Positions 26,653-34,871 of a stretch of DNA of 64,000 bases are shown here, piece by piece. The DNA is from Myxococcota bacterium (GTDB taxonomy: Bacteria > Myxococcota_A > UBA796): positions 62,001 through 126,000 of the forward strand of contig JAQXDW010000016.1 in assembly GCA_029251165.1 (NCBI GenBank), given 5' to 3'. The first letter of the stretch is position 1. Every line of letters begins with the position of its first letter. Both the position numbers and the translations under genes were made by a program. Below the pieces are notes generated by a model, which saw only the letters and a list, made by a program, of their open reading frames with translations, was not told the DNA's origin and did no database searches.

Positions 26653-27712
26653 CGCGCGGCAGACCGGCCGTGTTCCAGGCCAGCATGCCCCCGGTCATCG
26701 AGGCGACCCGAGAGAAGCCGAGGCCCTCCAGCACCTGAGCGGCCCGACCGGAGCGCCCGCCGGAGCGACAGAGAACCACGATCGGCTCGTCTCGCTTCCA
26801 CTGTGCAGCGCCGGCATCCAGGGATGCCAGGGGAACCAGCTCCGCGCCCGCGATGTGGCCCAGCTCTCCGGTAAATTCCTCGGGCTGTCGAACGTCAACC
26901 AGGCGGTGCTGGCCTGCGCTGTCGTTGACCCAGCGGATGTCGACCTCCGGGATGCCGTCCGCAGTCCGAACGACAGGTGCCCAGTCGGTGTCCTCTGGGC
27001 TCGGCACCGGCACGTCACCGGGCAGGAGTCCACACGCCAGGTTGGCTGGAACCGCCACGTGGATGCGCTTGGGATGAGAGAGCTTGAGGTTGTCCATGAT
27101 GGTGATGAACTCCGCCGGGCTCTTGCCGCCGCCGAGCCGGGGGTTGTGCTGCTTCTCCTCACCAACCGTCGTACACGTCCGCCCCTTGTAGTCGTGACCT
27201 GGGTAGAGTCGGGTGTCGTCGGGGAGGCTGAGGATCCGACCATGGACGGAGCGGTAGAGGGTCTCAGCGCTGCCCTGCTGGAAGTCCGTGCGGCCGCAGC
27301 CACGGATGAGGAGGGTATCTCCAGTGAACGCCATGCCCGCTGCGTGGTGGACAAAGGTCATGCAGCCGCTGGTGTGTCCGGGGGTCGCGCGGGCTTCCAG
27401 GGTCTGACGGCCAAAGCTCACCGTGTCACCATCGGTGAGCTGGATGTCTGCACAGCTCGCTCCCCCGAGCGCAGAGACCGCAGATCGACTGCCCAGAAGC
27501 GCACGCAGCAGACCGGATGCCGTCACGTGATCGGCGTGGACGTGGGTCTCCAGGGTGTACTTCAGCGTCAGTCCCAGCTCCGCGATGAGCCCCCGATCGC
27601 GATCAAGATGCTCCCTGACAGAATCGATGAGAACCGCCTCACGGCTCTCCTCATCGGCGAGCAGGTAGGTGTAGGTACAGGTCTCGCGATCAAAGAGCTG
27701 TCTAAAGAGCAT
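26648..27712 (-). CDS. Persulfide dioxygenase-like MBL-fold protein fused to rhodanese
   Basis: 354 aa from ATG 27712, with GGAGG at good spacing. Residues 1-240 form an ETHE1/Blh-like metallo-beta-lactamase domain: HVHADH (H57, H59, D61, H62), H113 in PGHTSG, D132 in GDTLL, and H173 in YPGHDY. ETHE1 enzymes oxidise glutathione persulfide to sulfite with Fe(II) and O2. The remainder is a rhodanese domain with the active loop CRSGGRSG (Cys315). Such fusions couple persulfide formation or transfer with its oxidation. The divergent YeeE/YedE pair recalls BigR-type sulfide-detoxification operons, where MBL and YeeE/YedE genes occur together. Confidence 0.92.
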   Translation of the reverse strand: MLFRQLFDRETCTYTYLLADEESREAVLIDSVREHLDRDRGLIAELGLTLKYTLETHVHADHVTASGLLRALLGSRSAVSALGGASCADIQLTDGDTVSFGRQTLEARATPGHTSGCMTFVHHAAGMAFTGDTLLIRGCGRTDFQQGSAETLYRSVHGRILSLPDDTRLYPGHDYKGRTCTTVGEEKQHNPRLGGGKSPAEFITIMDNLKLSHPKRIHVAVPANLACGLLPGDVPVPSPEDTDWAPVVRTADGIPEVDIRWVNDSAGQHRLVDVRQPEEFTGELGHIAGAELVPLASLDAGAAQWKRDEPIVVLCRSGGRSGRAAQVLEGLGFSRVASMTGGMLAWNTAGLPRG

Positions 27713-27741
27713 GGGTCCTCCGAGTACGGGACGATTGTAGA

Positions 27742-27758
27742 TGCACACTGTGTGCCAG
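27742..27758 (-). promoter_or_regulatory. Candidate sigma-54 promoter for the MBL-rhodanese gene
   Basis: On the minus strand, CTGGCACACAGTGTGCA has GG and GC exactly ten bases apart and matches the consensus at 10 of 12 positions. The predicted start, about 27731, leaves a 19-base leader with GGAGG before ATG 27712. The same segment holds a perfect inverted repeat, GCACAC-T-GTGTGC (27743-27755), which may be an operator. Confidence 0.55.
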
Positions 27759-27772
27759 GGGAACCAGTCAGG

Positions 27773-27789
27773 CTGGTACGTTTATTGCT
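27773..27789 (+). promoter_or_regulatory. Candidate sigma-54 promoter for the YeeE/YedE pair
   Basis: CTGGTACGTTTATTGCT matches TGGCACG-N4-TTGCW at 11 of 12 positions (C to T in the -24 box) with correct spacing. The predicted start, about 27800, is followed by AGGAGA and ATG 27815. It lies back to back with the element at 27742-27758. Confidence 0.6.
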
Positions 27790-27814
27790 TCAGAGGTTCT
27801 CCTCAGGAGAATGT

Positions 27815-28243
27815 ATGGAGAATTTTACCCCTCTCACCGCAACCATTGGCGGCATGCTGATCGGCGTCAGCGCCTCGATGATGCTCCTTCTCAGCGGACG
27901 CATTGCGGGAATCAGCGGCATCCTCGGCGGGCTCTTCGGGCGACCGAGCGACGTGCTCAGCCGGCTGGCGTTCATCGGTGGACTGATGGTGGGCGGTGTC
28001 GTTCTGCTCATGACGACGCCGGAGGTGTTCGCAGTGGAGATCGTGCGCTCTCCAGCCGCACTCGTCGCTGCCGGTCTGCTGGTGGGCGCTGGCACCCGAC
28101 TCGGAAGCGGCTGCACAAGCGGCCACGGCGTCTGCGGACTCTCTCGCCTCTCGACCCGCTCGCTCGTGGCGACCGTCACCTTTATGGGCGCGGGTGTCGT
28201 GAGCGCTGCCGTCATCACACAGCTCTTTGGAGGGACGATCTGA
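27815..28243 (+). CDS. YeeE/YedE family (sulfur-compound transport) membrane protein, first of pair
   Basis: 142 aa from ATG 27815, with AGGAGA upstream. Four hydrophobic segments and the family signature LGSGCTSGHGVCGLSRLS with two conserved Cys, as in YeeE/TsuA thiosulfate importers and the half-size pairs of BigR-type operons. GIAGISGILGG near the start is the second typical motif. The gene overlaps its partner by one base (TGATG), so a two-subunit channel is likely. Transport of thiosulfate or a related sulfane-sulfur species is inferred from the family and context. Confidence 0.9.
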   Translation: MENFTPLTATIGGMLIGVSASMMLLLSGRIAGISGILGGLFGRPSDVLSRLAFIGGLMVGGVVLLMTTPEVFAVEIVRSPAALVAAGLLVGAGTRLGSGCTSGHGVCGLSRLSTRSLVATVTFMGAGVVSAAVITQLFGGTI

Positions 28244-28689
28244 TGAAGAACCACCTCGCCATCTTCCTCGCTGGGGTGATCTTCGCGCTCGGACTCGGCG
28301 TCTCCGGCATGACCCAGCCCGCCAAGGTGGTCGGCTTCCTCGACATCACCGGAGTCTGGGATCCGTCCCTGGCGTTCGTGATGATCGGTGCAATCGCTGT
28401 CCACACCCTGGCCTATCGTCTGGTCCCGAGCATGAAGTCTCCCGTGCTCGTCCCCCAATTCGGGATCCCCTCTCGCACCGACATCACCGGCAGGCTCATC
28501 GGCGGCGCGGTGCTGTTCGGGCTCGGCTGGGGCCTCAGCGGCTTCTGCCCTGGACCGGCCCTCACCTCGCTCCCCGCTGGTGACGGCTCGACGCTGATCT
28601 TTGTCGGCGCGATGCTCAGCGGGATGGCGGGGGTGCACTTCATCAATCGCCAGCGCCCCCTACAGCAGCCGGTCTCCGAGGTGTCCTGA
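28243..28689 (+). CDS. YeeE/YedE family membrane protein, second of pair
   Basis: 148 aa from ATG 28243, with GGAGGG upstream. Four hydrophobic segments. It carries GLGVSGMTQPAKVVGFLDI and GWGLSGFCPGPALTSL, the characteristic half of this family with one conserved Cys. It is the second half of a split YeeE/YedE transporter and must act with the preceding protein. It is last in the unit; a GAGTGC/GCACTC hairpin (28698-28720) follows the stop but has no T-tract. Confidence 0.9.
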   Translation: MKNHLAIFLAGVIFALGLGVSGMTQPAKVVGFLDITGVWDPSLAFVMIGAIAVHTLAYRLVPSMKSPVLVPQFGIPSRTDITGRLIGGAVLFGLGWGLSGFCPGPALTSLPAGDGSTLIFVGAMLSGMAGVHFINRQRPLQQPVSEVS

Positions 28690-28710
28690 GAGTGCGCGAG
28701 TGCATTCCGA

Positions 28711-28830
28711 GACGGCACTCAGGGGCGGCCTCGGCTCCAGCGGTCGAGAGCACGTCACCGGAGCGACGTGGACGGCACTCATCGAGCACATGCCGATCCT
28801 CGACCGTCGAGAGCACCGCCCTCTCGCACA
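28711..28830 (+). repeat. Two degenerate 60-bp direct repeats in an intergenic region
   Basis: GACGGCACTCA occurs at 28711-28721 and exactly 60 bp later at 28771-28781; GTCGAGAGCAC occurs at 28743-28753 and at 28806-28816. The two units are otherwise diverged. The 181-bp gap between yedE and the next gene holds these repeats, the hairpin noted with yedE, and nothing else recognised. Confidence 0.45.
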
Positions 28831-28870
28831 TCCTGGATGCTGACGTCGCAGGGATTGTATACGGTTGTGT

Positions 28871-29371
28871 ATGTCTCTCCTTGGGCGCGTGCTGACCTCC
28901 CTGCTGCTGCTGCTGCACCTGACCGCCGTGGCCGGCAGCCTCCTCATCGGCACCCCGCCCGGAGACTGGATCCGGCAGCACAGCCGTGGCTACGAGCGCC
29001 TGGTCGGGGTGTACCAGGGCTGGAGCATGTTCGCGCCCAACCCACCGATCGTCGATCGCTGGATGGTGTTCGTGGGGAAAGACCAGAGCGGCGAATGGGT
29101 CACCCTGCCGCCGCTGATGGGAGCCCGGGAGACGGTCTCTGTAGAGTGGCGCTACCAGCGCGCCGGCAAGCTGGAGCGCAACCTGATGACGACGTCGCGC
29201 CGCCGAGCGCTGCGGGCCTACGGCCACTGGCTGTGCGAGGTCCATGACTCCATGGTCACCGTGAACGTAGAGCGGCACAGCCAGCGCAGCCCCTCTCCCG
29301 AGGATCGTCGCGCTGGCGCCACACCGACCGTGGAGCGCTCCACCATTCGCACCCAGCGCTGCAAGCGATGA
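28871..29371 (+). CDS. Small membrane-anchored protein preceding an HTTM protein
   Basis: 166 aa from ATG 28871; no good ribosome site, and a GTG at 28865 is possible. An N-terminal hydrophobic segment (LLTSLLLLLHLTAVAGSLLI) is followed by YQGWSMFAPNPP, a motif typical of small proteins encoded next to HTTM (vitamin-K-carboxylase-like) membrane proteins. The rest is soluble and basic toward the end. The stop overlaps the HTTM gene start (ATGA). The function of this pair in bacteria is unknown. Confidence 0.75.
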   Translation: MSLLGRVLTSLLLLLHLTAVAGSLLIGTPPGDWIRQHSRGYERLVGVYQGWSMFAPNPPIVDRWMVFVGKDQSGEWVTLPPLMGARETVSVEWRYQRAGKLERNLMTTSRRRALRAYGHWLCEVHDSMVTVNVERHSQRSPSPEDRRAGATPTVERSTIRTQRCKR

Positions 29372-30270
29372 GTCGCCTGCTCGCCCTGTGGAACCGGGCG
29401 TGGTTTGCGCCCGTCGACGCCCGCTCGCTGGGGGTGATGCGCATCACGCTGGCGCTGCTGCTGATCCTCTCCCACCTCGCCTGGATCGGCGATCTCATCT
29501 TGCTCTCGGATGCCGGCCCGATCACCACCCAGACCATCATCGACAGCGCCAGCTATGCGCGCTGGAGCTATCTCGACGGGCTGTCCGGCGATGCCCTGCT
29601 CGCGGCGCATCTGCTGGGTCTGCTGCCGCTGCTCGGCATGCTGGTTGGCTGGCAGAGCCGGCTGATGACCATCTTGGTGCTCGTCGGACAGATCGCCCTG
29701 CACCACCGCGCTCCCTGGCTGCAGCACGGCGGCGATCGGATTCTGCGCATCTCAGTGCTGGCCCTGTGCTTCGCCCCATCCGGCGCTGCGTTCTCGATAG
29801 ACGCCTGGAGAGCCCGCCGGCGGCGCGGCACCGATGCCTGTGCGCTGGTGCCCGTCACTGCGCACCGCCTCGTTCAGCTTCAGCTGATGATCATCTACCT
29901 GCTTACCGGGATCGCCAAGGTCAGCGGCGGCACCTGGCACAACGGCAGCGCCCTGTACTACGCCCTCTCCAGCCGCACCTTTCAGCGCTTTCCCACCCTC
30001 CTTGAGCCCATCCTGTCGTCACAGCCCGGCCAGATCGTCCTGGCGGTGTCCACCTGGCTGACCCTGGCGTGGGAGCTGGGGTTTGTGGTGATGGTGCTCT
30101 GGGCGCCGACCCGCCGCTGGGCGCTGCTCATCGGGCTGGCCGTTCACGCCGGGATCGCCGTGACCATGATGGTCGGCAGCTTCAGCTTCGCCACCGCATG
30201 GTGCTACCTCGCCTTCCTCCCCTGGGCCTGGGCCTCGCGCTCGCGAATCACTGCTCGATGGACGCGATGA
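29368..30270 (+). CDS. HTTM domain (vitamin K-dependent gamma-carboxylase-like) membrane protein
   Basis: 300 aa. About seven hydrophobic segments, with the family phrases FAPVDARSLGVMRITLALLLI near the N-terminus, ILRISVLALCFAPSGAAFSID, and QLQLMIIYLLTGIAKVSGGTWHNGSALYYAL. The last resembles the conserved QIxxxYxxxGxxKLxGxxWxxG motif of HTTM proteins. Homology is to the membrane part of gamma-glutamyl carboxylase; bacterial members have no proven reaction. Translationally coupled to the preceding MFAPNP protein. Its 3' end overlaps the aldo/keto reductase gene by 23 bp. Confidence 0.85.
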   Translation: MSRLLALWNRAWFAPVDARSLGVMRITLALLLILSHLAWIGDLILLSDAGPITTQTIIDSASYARWSYLDGLSGDALLAAHLLGLLPLLGMLVGWQSRLMTILVLVGQIALHHRAPWLQHGGDRILRISVLALCFAPSGAAFSIDAWRARRRRGTDACALVPVTAHRLVQLQLMIIYLLTGIAKVSGGTWHNGSALYYALSSRTFQRFPTLLEPILSSQPGQIVLAVSTWLTLAWELGFVVMVLWAPTRRWALLIGLAVHAGIAVTMMVGSFSFATAWCYLAFLPWAWASRSRITARWTR

Positions 30271-31108
30271 CCTGAGCGTCGTCCTCGGTCACGGTCAGCG
30301 CGCGTGCGGCGAGATCGGCCGCCATGTGACGGGGATCCGACGTGCCGGTGATCGGCAGGATCCCCTGAGCGAGGGCGAATCGAAAGAGGACCTGAGCAGG
30401 AGTCGCCGAGAGCCGACGCGCGATGTCGGCGACCGCGCGGTGGTTCCAGGTCTTCCGGTTGGCGGTCAGCAGCGAGAAGCCCTGGTAGACGATGCCATGC
30501 TCCCGACAGACTGCGCGCACGTCCGCATCCCAGCCGTGGCGTGCATAGCAGCGGTTCTGGACCATCGCCGGCTTGACCCGAGAGGTGCGGATCGCCTCCG
30601 AGAGCTGCGCAGCGGTGACATTGCTCACCCCGAGCAGCCGTATCTTTCCGGCATCGTGCAGGTCGCTGGCGACCGCAAAGAACGCCATGTCCGCTGCCGT
30701 CAGACCCTCTCGATGCTCCGGGCCGTGCAGCAGCAGGGAGTCAAGGTGCTCCACTCCGAGGTGCTCCAAAGAAGCCGCGAAGGACTGCGCGACCCGCTCC
30801 GCTGGTGGGGCATCCGGGTCATACGGCAGCCGATGGTCCTGACCGGCCTGGTGGGTGAACTTGCTCTGAAGGAACAGCTCAGACCGCTGCCCCCCGGCAT
30901 CCAGCCAGGCCTGGACTGCGGCGCCGACCCCGGCTTCAGCGTAATGCTTTCGCTGGTTGGCGGTGTCGATGCCGCGAAAGCCCGTGGCCAGCGCGTGGTC
31001 GACGAGCCCCGAGGTGCGCTCCTCCTTCCAGGCCGTGCCGTAGAGAAAAGCAGGGACCATGACCCCCTGGACAGAGAGGGTCGGTGCTGCAGCGAGATCA
31101 GTGGGCAT
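30248..31108 (-). CDS. Aldo/keto reductase
   Basis: 286 aa. NAD(P)H-dependent carbonyl reductase of the AKR family with the full catalytic tetrad: Asp in GFRGIDTANQ, Tyr in KHYAEAGVG, Lys in FLQSKF, and His in LLLHGPE. The cofactor-binding end is LPITGTSDPRHM, near the canonical IPKS/IPGT position. The substrate cannot be read from sequence. It is upstream of no obvious partner; YggT and the helicase follow upstream on the same strand, with a gap of 16 bp. Confidence 0.9.
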   Translation of the reverse strand: MPTDLAAAPTLSVQGVMVPAFLYGTAWKEERTSGLVDHALATGFRGIDTANQRKHYAEAGVGAAVQAWLDAGGQRSELFLQSKFTHQAGQDHRLPYDPDAPPAERVAQSFAASLEHLGVEHLDSLLLHGPEHREGLTAADMAFFAVASDLHDAGKIRLLGVSNVTAAQLSEAIRTSRVKPAMVQNRCYARHGWDADVRAVCREHGIVYQGFSLLTANRKTWNHRAVADIARRLSATPAQVLFRFALAQGILPITGTSDPRHMAADLAARALTVTEDDAQVIASIEQ

Positions 31109-31124
31109 GTCTTGCAGGCTACAG

Positions 31125-31355
31125 CTAGGTCAGGACATTCGACAGCAGGTTGATGACCACCAGCAGGATGATCGGCGAGAAGTCCATGCCGCCCTGAGAG
31201 CCGAGGACGCTCCTGATCGGGGCGTACAGCGGGGCGGTGAGCTGGCCGGTGAGAGAGCGCGGGAAGGTGCTCTCTGACTGGACCCAGGAGAGGACAGCAT
31301 CCACGATGATCACACCGGAGACGACGTTGAGGAACATGGCGATGAGCGAGGTCAT
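31125..31355 (-). CDS. YggT family small membrane protein
   Basis: 76 aa with two hydrophobic segments separated by a polar loop: LIAMFLNVVSGVIIVDAVLSWV, then PLYAPIRSVLGSQGGMDFSPIILLVVINLL. The phrases WVQSESTF, PLYAPIR and GGMDFSPI are characteristic of YggT, linked to cell-division or ion-homeostasis roles in bacteria and thylakoid organisation in chloroplasts. It starts at ATG 31355, with GGAG upstream. It lies nine bases after the helicase gene stop and is probably co-transcribed. Confidence 0.88.
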   Translation of the reverse strand: MTSLIAMFLNVVSGVIIVDAVLSWVQSESTFPRSLTGQLTAPLYAPIRSVLGSQGGMDFSPIILLVVINLLSNVLT

Positions 31356-31364
31356 GTTGACAAC

Positions 31365-33902
31365 CTACTCCCCGGGTGGAGGGTCGGACACCCCCCAGAA
31401 CCCAACAAGAGAGCCGCCGAGCTTGCGGGTGCGCTCTGCGGACCAGTCGCCGGGAAAGAACGCCTGGTAGTCCCGCTGGAGGAACCGCCGCCCGATGAGC
31501 ACCACGCTGCCGCGATCGGTCGAGTTTCGGATCAGCCGACCAGCGGCCTGGATGACCCGTGACATTCCCGGAACCAGCCACGCATAGCGGAAGCCCTGCT
31601 GGTATCGCTCCTGATACCACTGCTGCATGAGGCGTCGGGAGAGGTTGGCCTGCGGCAGCGACGGCCCGACGACCACGACCCCGACCAGCGCGCTGCCAGG
31701 AAGATCGATTCCTTCGGAGAAGATGCCGCCGAGCACCGCCATCAGGACGTGCCCTTCCCCCTTCGCCATCGTGTTGATGAGGTCGATCCGCGCGGCCTCG
31801 CCCATGCTGCGCTCCTGGAGGAGCACCGGTCGGTCGTGGATGTCGATGTAGGGGAGCATGCTCTCCCGGAACGCGAAGCTCGGAAAGAAGATCGCCACGT
31901 TGCCGGGGATGGTCAGGATCGCCTCGGAGATGAGCGCGGCGGTGGACTCGCGATCGCGATCACGCCGCCGGTACTCCGTGGAGACGCCCGGCGCGATGAG
32001 GACCTGGCGCTGCTCGGGCGGAAAGGGAGAGGGAAACTCTGCCGCAGCGGAGTTGTCTTCGTTGACCCCAAACATGGCCCGGTAGAAGTCCTCGGGTGCC
32101 AGGGTCGCGGACATGCAGACCGCACCGGCGAGCTTGTCAAACAGCGGGCCGAGGATGCCCGCAGGATCTCGACACAGCAGCTTCAGACCGGTCTCTTCTC
32201 CGCGAACCCCTGTGAGCACCACCGCATCACTGCGGCCGCCGCCGAGCAGCGACATCTGGCTGGTGGCGATCTGAGGGCGGCGCTTGCGCATCCGACGGTC
32301 CTTCCAGGAACGACGCCAGATGACGACCGTCTCATCGTCGGCCCGCTCCAGCGCACTGCGCAGGCGGATCACCGCGCGGGAGACCTCGCTGAACGGATCG
32401 GTCTCTCCTGCTGGAAACGGAGCGTGATCGAGCTTGAACAGCGCGTACTCCAGCGCGACCTGCTCGATGCGGCCGATCAGCTCGGCGATGCGGCCCTTGT
32501 CCAGACCCTCATCCAGCGGCAGCGCCATCTCGCCGTCTCGGGCACCCTGCGGAACCTCCGCGACCCCGTCCGCCAGCATACCCGCGATCTCCACCATCAC
32601 CGCAGCAAATGGCTCACCACCCGGAACCGCCGCGAGCGCGGTCGCGGCGGACTCGGCCATCATCAGCGACAGCTCCGGCGAGCCATAGCCCATCGCCCGC
32701 TCGGGGAGGTTGTGGGCCTCATCGACCACGATCAGCCAGCGGCCCGGCTCATCATCGATGAGTGACAGCCGGGTGCCGGGATCGAAGATGTAGTTGTAGT
32801 CTCCGATGAGGACATCTGCCTGGCCAGCGAGATCCAGCGACAGCGCAAACGGACAGACCGTCTCAGCCTCGGCGATCTTCACCACCGCATCTGGGCGGGG
32901 CACGCCCGAGGCACAGCCTGGTGGATCGTCCCACGCCTTGTGGATGAGATCTCCGGTGCGGATGCGGTCGTGGTAGCCCTCGGCGTACTTGCAGGCATCC
33001 GGACGACAGGCCACCACCTCGTTGAGACAGATCTTCTCCCGCGCTCGGATCGAGACGGCCCGCAGCGGCATCCCCCGGCGGGCCATCTCGCTGACGACCT
33101 CCTCCGCCATGAGCTGCTGGGTGGTGCGCGCAGTGGCGAAGAACACCCGCAGATCGCGCTCGTAGGCGACCGTGAGCGCGGCATGAAGGGCAGCGGCGGT
33201 CTTCCCGTAGCCGGTGGGCGCGGCGAGGAGGAGGGTCTTGCTCTGGTGGAGCGCCTCCTGGACGGAGGCTGCGAGTTCGGGCTGACCGGTCCGCCAGGTG
33301 TCGTGGGGGAACGGCAGACCTGCCGCTACAGCGGTTCGTCGGCGAGCCAGCCACGCCAGGCGCTCCTCGTGCTGGAGGATGATCCAGTCGAGCTGCCGCA
33401 CCATCCAGGTGTCCAGGCCTGGATCCTGAGGAACGTCGAGGGTGTGCTGAGTGCCGTCGGGGATGGAGATGAAGATCAGCCGACCGACCGGCGACTCTCC
33501 CTGAGCGGCCATGAAGTGCAGGTAGAGCTGAAGCTGACGAATGTAGGCCGGGAAGTCCTCAGCGGTCGCACCGACCAGGCGGCTGCCAGGCAGCGTCGAG
33601 GACTTGACCTCCTCGATGACGATCCGCCCCCCCTGCTCGGAGAGTCCGTCGACCCGTCCAGAGATGCGAACCTCCCAGTCTCGCACCACCAGGCTGTGCT
33701 GAATCCGAACCTCGCGCCGAAAGGAAGCATCCTCCGCAGTCCGGGCGTCCTGCCAGCGGTTGTGGATGTCGGTGCCCATCTGCATCCGGGTGCGCCCCGA
33801 CCAGTTGACCTGCATCCGGAGGTGACCGCTGGATGGTCCGGCGTCGATGAGGTCGTGAACCCCAATCTTCAGGAGACGATTCTGTTCATCAAACCGAAGC
33901 AA
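31365..33902 (-). CDS. PD-(D/E)XK nuclease fused to an XPD/DinG-type iron-sulfur helicase
   Basis: 845 aa from a TTG at 33902, supported by GGAGGAA at ideal spacing. Residues 1-140 look like a RecB/Cas4-type nuclease: H47, D85 in ISGRVDG, and E98-x-K100 in IEEVK. The helicase follows: Walker A APTGYGKT (228-235), four cysteines expected to hold a 4Fe-4S cluster (C292, C299, C304, C350), DEAH box VVDEAHN (about 394-397), and motif VI-like QAAGRLIRN near the end. Superfamily 2 helicases of this type unwind DNA 5' to 3'. The fusion suggests a repair or end-processing role. It overlaps the upstream unknown gene by 14 bp. Confidence 0.88.
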   Translation of the reverse strand: MLRFDEQNRLLKIGVHDLIDAGPSSGHLRMQVNWSGRTRMQMGTDIHNRWQDARTAEDASFRREVRIQHSLVVRDWEVRISGRVDGLSEQGGRIVIEEVKSSTLPGSRLVGATAEDFPAYIRQLQLYLHFMAAQGESPVGRLIFISIPDGTQHTLDVPQDPGLDTWMVRQLDWIILQHEERLAWLARRRTAVAAGLPFPHDTWRTGQPELAASVQEALHQSKTLLLAAPTGYGKTAAALHAALTVAYERDLRVFFATARTTQQLMAEEVVSEMARRGMPLRAVSIRAREKICLNEVVACRPDACKYAEGYHDRIRTGDLIHKAWDDPPGCASGVPRPDAVVKIAEAETVCPFALSLDLAGQADVLIGDYNYIFDPGTRLSLIDDEPGRWLIVVDEAHNLPERAMGYGSPELSLMMAESAATALAAVPGGEPFAAVMVEIAGMLADGVAEVPQGARDGEMALPLDEGLDKGRIAELIGRIEQVALEYALFKLDHAPFPAGETDPFSEVSRAVIRLRSALERADDETVVIWRRSWKDRRMRKRRPQIATSQMSLLGGGRSDAVVLTGVRGEETGLKLLCRDPAGILGPLFDKLAGAVCMSATLAPEDFYRAMFGVNEDNSAAAEFPSPFPPEQRQVLIAPGVSTEYRRRDRDRESTAALISEAILTIPGNVAIFFPSFAFRESMLPYIDIHDRPVLLQERSMGEAARIDLINTMAKGEGHVLMAVLGGIFSEGIDLPGSALVGVVVVGPSLPQANLSRRLMQQWYQERYQQGFRYAWLVPGMSRVIQAAGRLIRNSTDRGSVVLIGRRFLQRDYQAFFPGDWSAERTRKLGGSLVGFWGVSDPPPGE

Positions 33903-34590
33903 CCGATTCCTCCAGCGGCTCGGAGCGCACGTAGATGCCGCTCTCTTCCCAGCGAAGCATCACGCTCGATCCCGGGGGAAGGAGGTACAGACGACGACCG
34001 GGCGGGATGTCGCTGGCATCGCCAGAAGGAAGGGTGGCGGTCCCGGAGAGCTTCGGCCCGCTCTTGACCAGCAAGGTGCCATCTGCCGACAGCCGGACCT
34101 GCCCCCCGAACGCGGTGACCTGATCGCCGGGGGACAGCCGACCGGCCGCAGCCCAGGACTGGTTCCACCGCTTCCAGACCTCTGCGGAGCGAACCGAGGT
34201 GGTGGGCTCCGGAACGGGCATGGTGAAGTCATCATCTGGAAGACGGGCCTGCTCGATGGTCAGCAGCTCCACACCGGCTGTGGTCTCTTCCTGGGGGCCG
34301 TCGAGCGCGATGCGCATCGAGGCAGAGGCCTCCTCGGTGGCTGGGGTGGCCTCGACGGTGGCCTCGGGGAAGGGCATCGTGAGGTCATCGCCAGAGTGGC
34401 GCACCAGGGCGGAGCGGATGAGGGTCGCTTCGTCGTCTCTGCTGCGCGGCGGCGGAGCTGCGGCGGTGAACGTCGCCAGCTCCTCACCGGTCACCACATC
34501 CACCACGCCCATCTCCAGCGGCGCGCTGGACAGCGACCAGCTCCCGAGCAGCTCTCCACCACGGCGAATCTGTAGAATGAGCTTCTTCAT
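33889..34590 (-). CDS. Protein of unknown function with repeated TMPxPE motifs
   Basis: 233 aa from ATG 34590. No signal peptide or membrane segment. The N-terminus (MKKLILQIRRGGELLGSWSLS) could be the first strands of an FHA- or beta-type module. It is followed by a low-complexity acidic region carrying two similar motifs, DDLTMPFPEATV and DDDFTMPVPEPTT. The C-terminal half, with WKRWNQSW, GGQVRLSADGTLLVKSG and LPPGSSVMLRW, looks all-beta. Its stop overlaps the helicase start, so the two are surely one operon; the role may be linked to the helicase. Confidence 0.65.
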   Translation of the reverse strand: MKKLILQIRRGGELLGSWSLSSAPLEMGVVDVVTGEELATFTAAAPPPRSRDDEATLIRSALVRHSGDDLTMPFPEATVEATPATEEASASMRIALDGPQEETTAGVELLTIEQARLPDDDFTMPVPEPTTSVRSAEVWKRWNQSWAAAGRLSPGDQVTAFGGQVRLSADGTLLVKSGPKLSGTATLPSGDASDIPPGRRLYLLPPGSSVMLRWEESGIYVRSEPLEESVASV

Positions 34591-34871
34591 CGTTCTTCGC
34601 TGTAACCACATCTGGTTTGTGCAGGTGACTTGGCGCTGTAAACACGCGCAATGCAAAGCTATCCGAACGCAGCGATGACAGCATGCGGTCCTTCGGATCC
34701 GGCAGCGACTTCTGGCGCACCTGGGGACGCCCCCGATGGGCCTGTACCGGACGGGTGGCACCGCGAGCCTTTCAGGGTACCGAATTGGTGAGGGACAGTC
34801 CTCGATACCAAGCCCTCGCGCACGTCGAAATGTTTGATGTCACAGTGGGAACTCAGACCCCGGAGACGACA

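Noticed and set aside
26855-27814. In-frame upstream extension of the first YeeE/YedE gene opposite the MBL-rhodanese gene
   Set aside because: It crosses a well-defined opposite-strand gene and the sigma-54 promoter candidates; ATG 27815 has AGGAGA and matches the family N-terminus.
34683-34871. In-frame N-terminal extension of the MYXO-CTERM protease
   Set aside because: The extension would place the signal peptide inside the protein; ATG 34872 has a ribosome site and a direct signal sequence.
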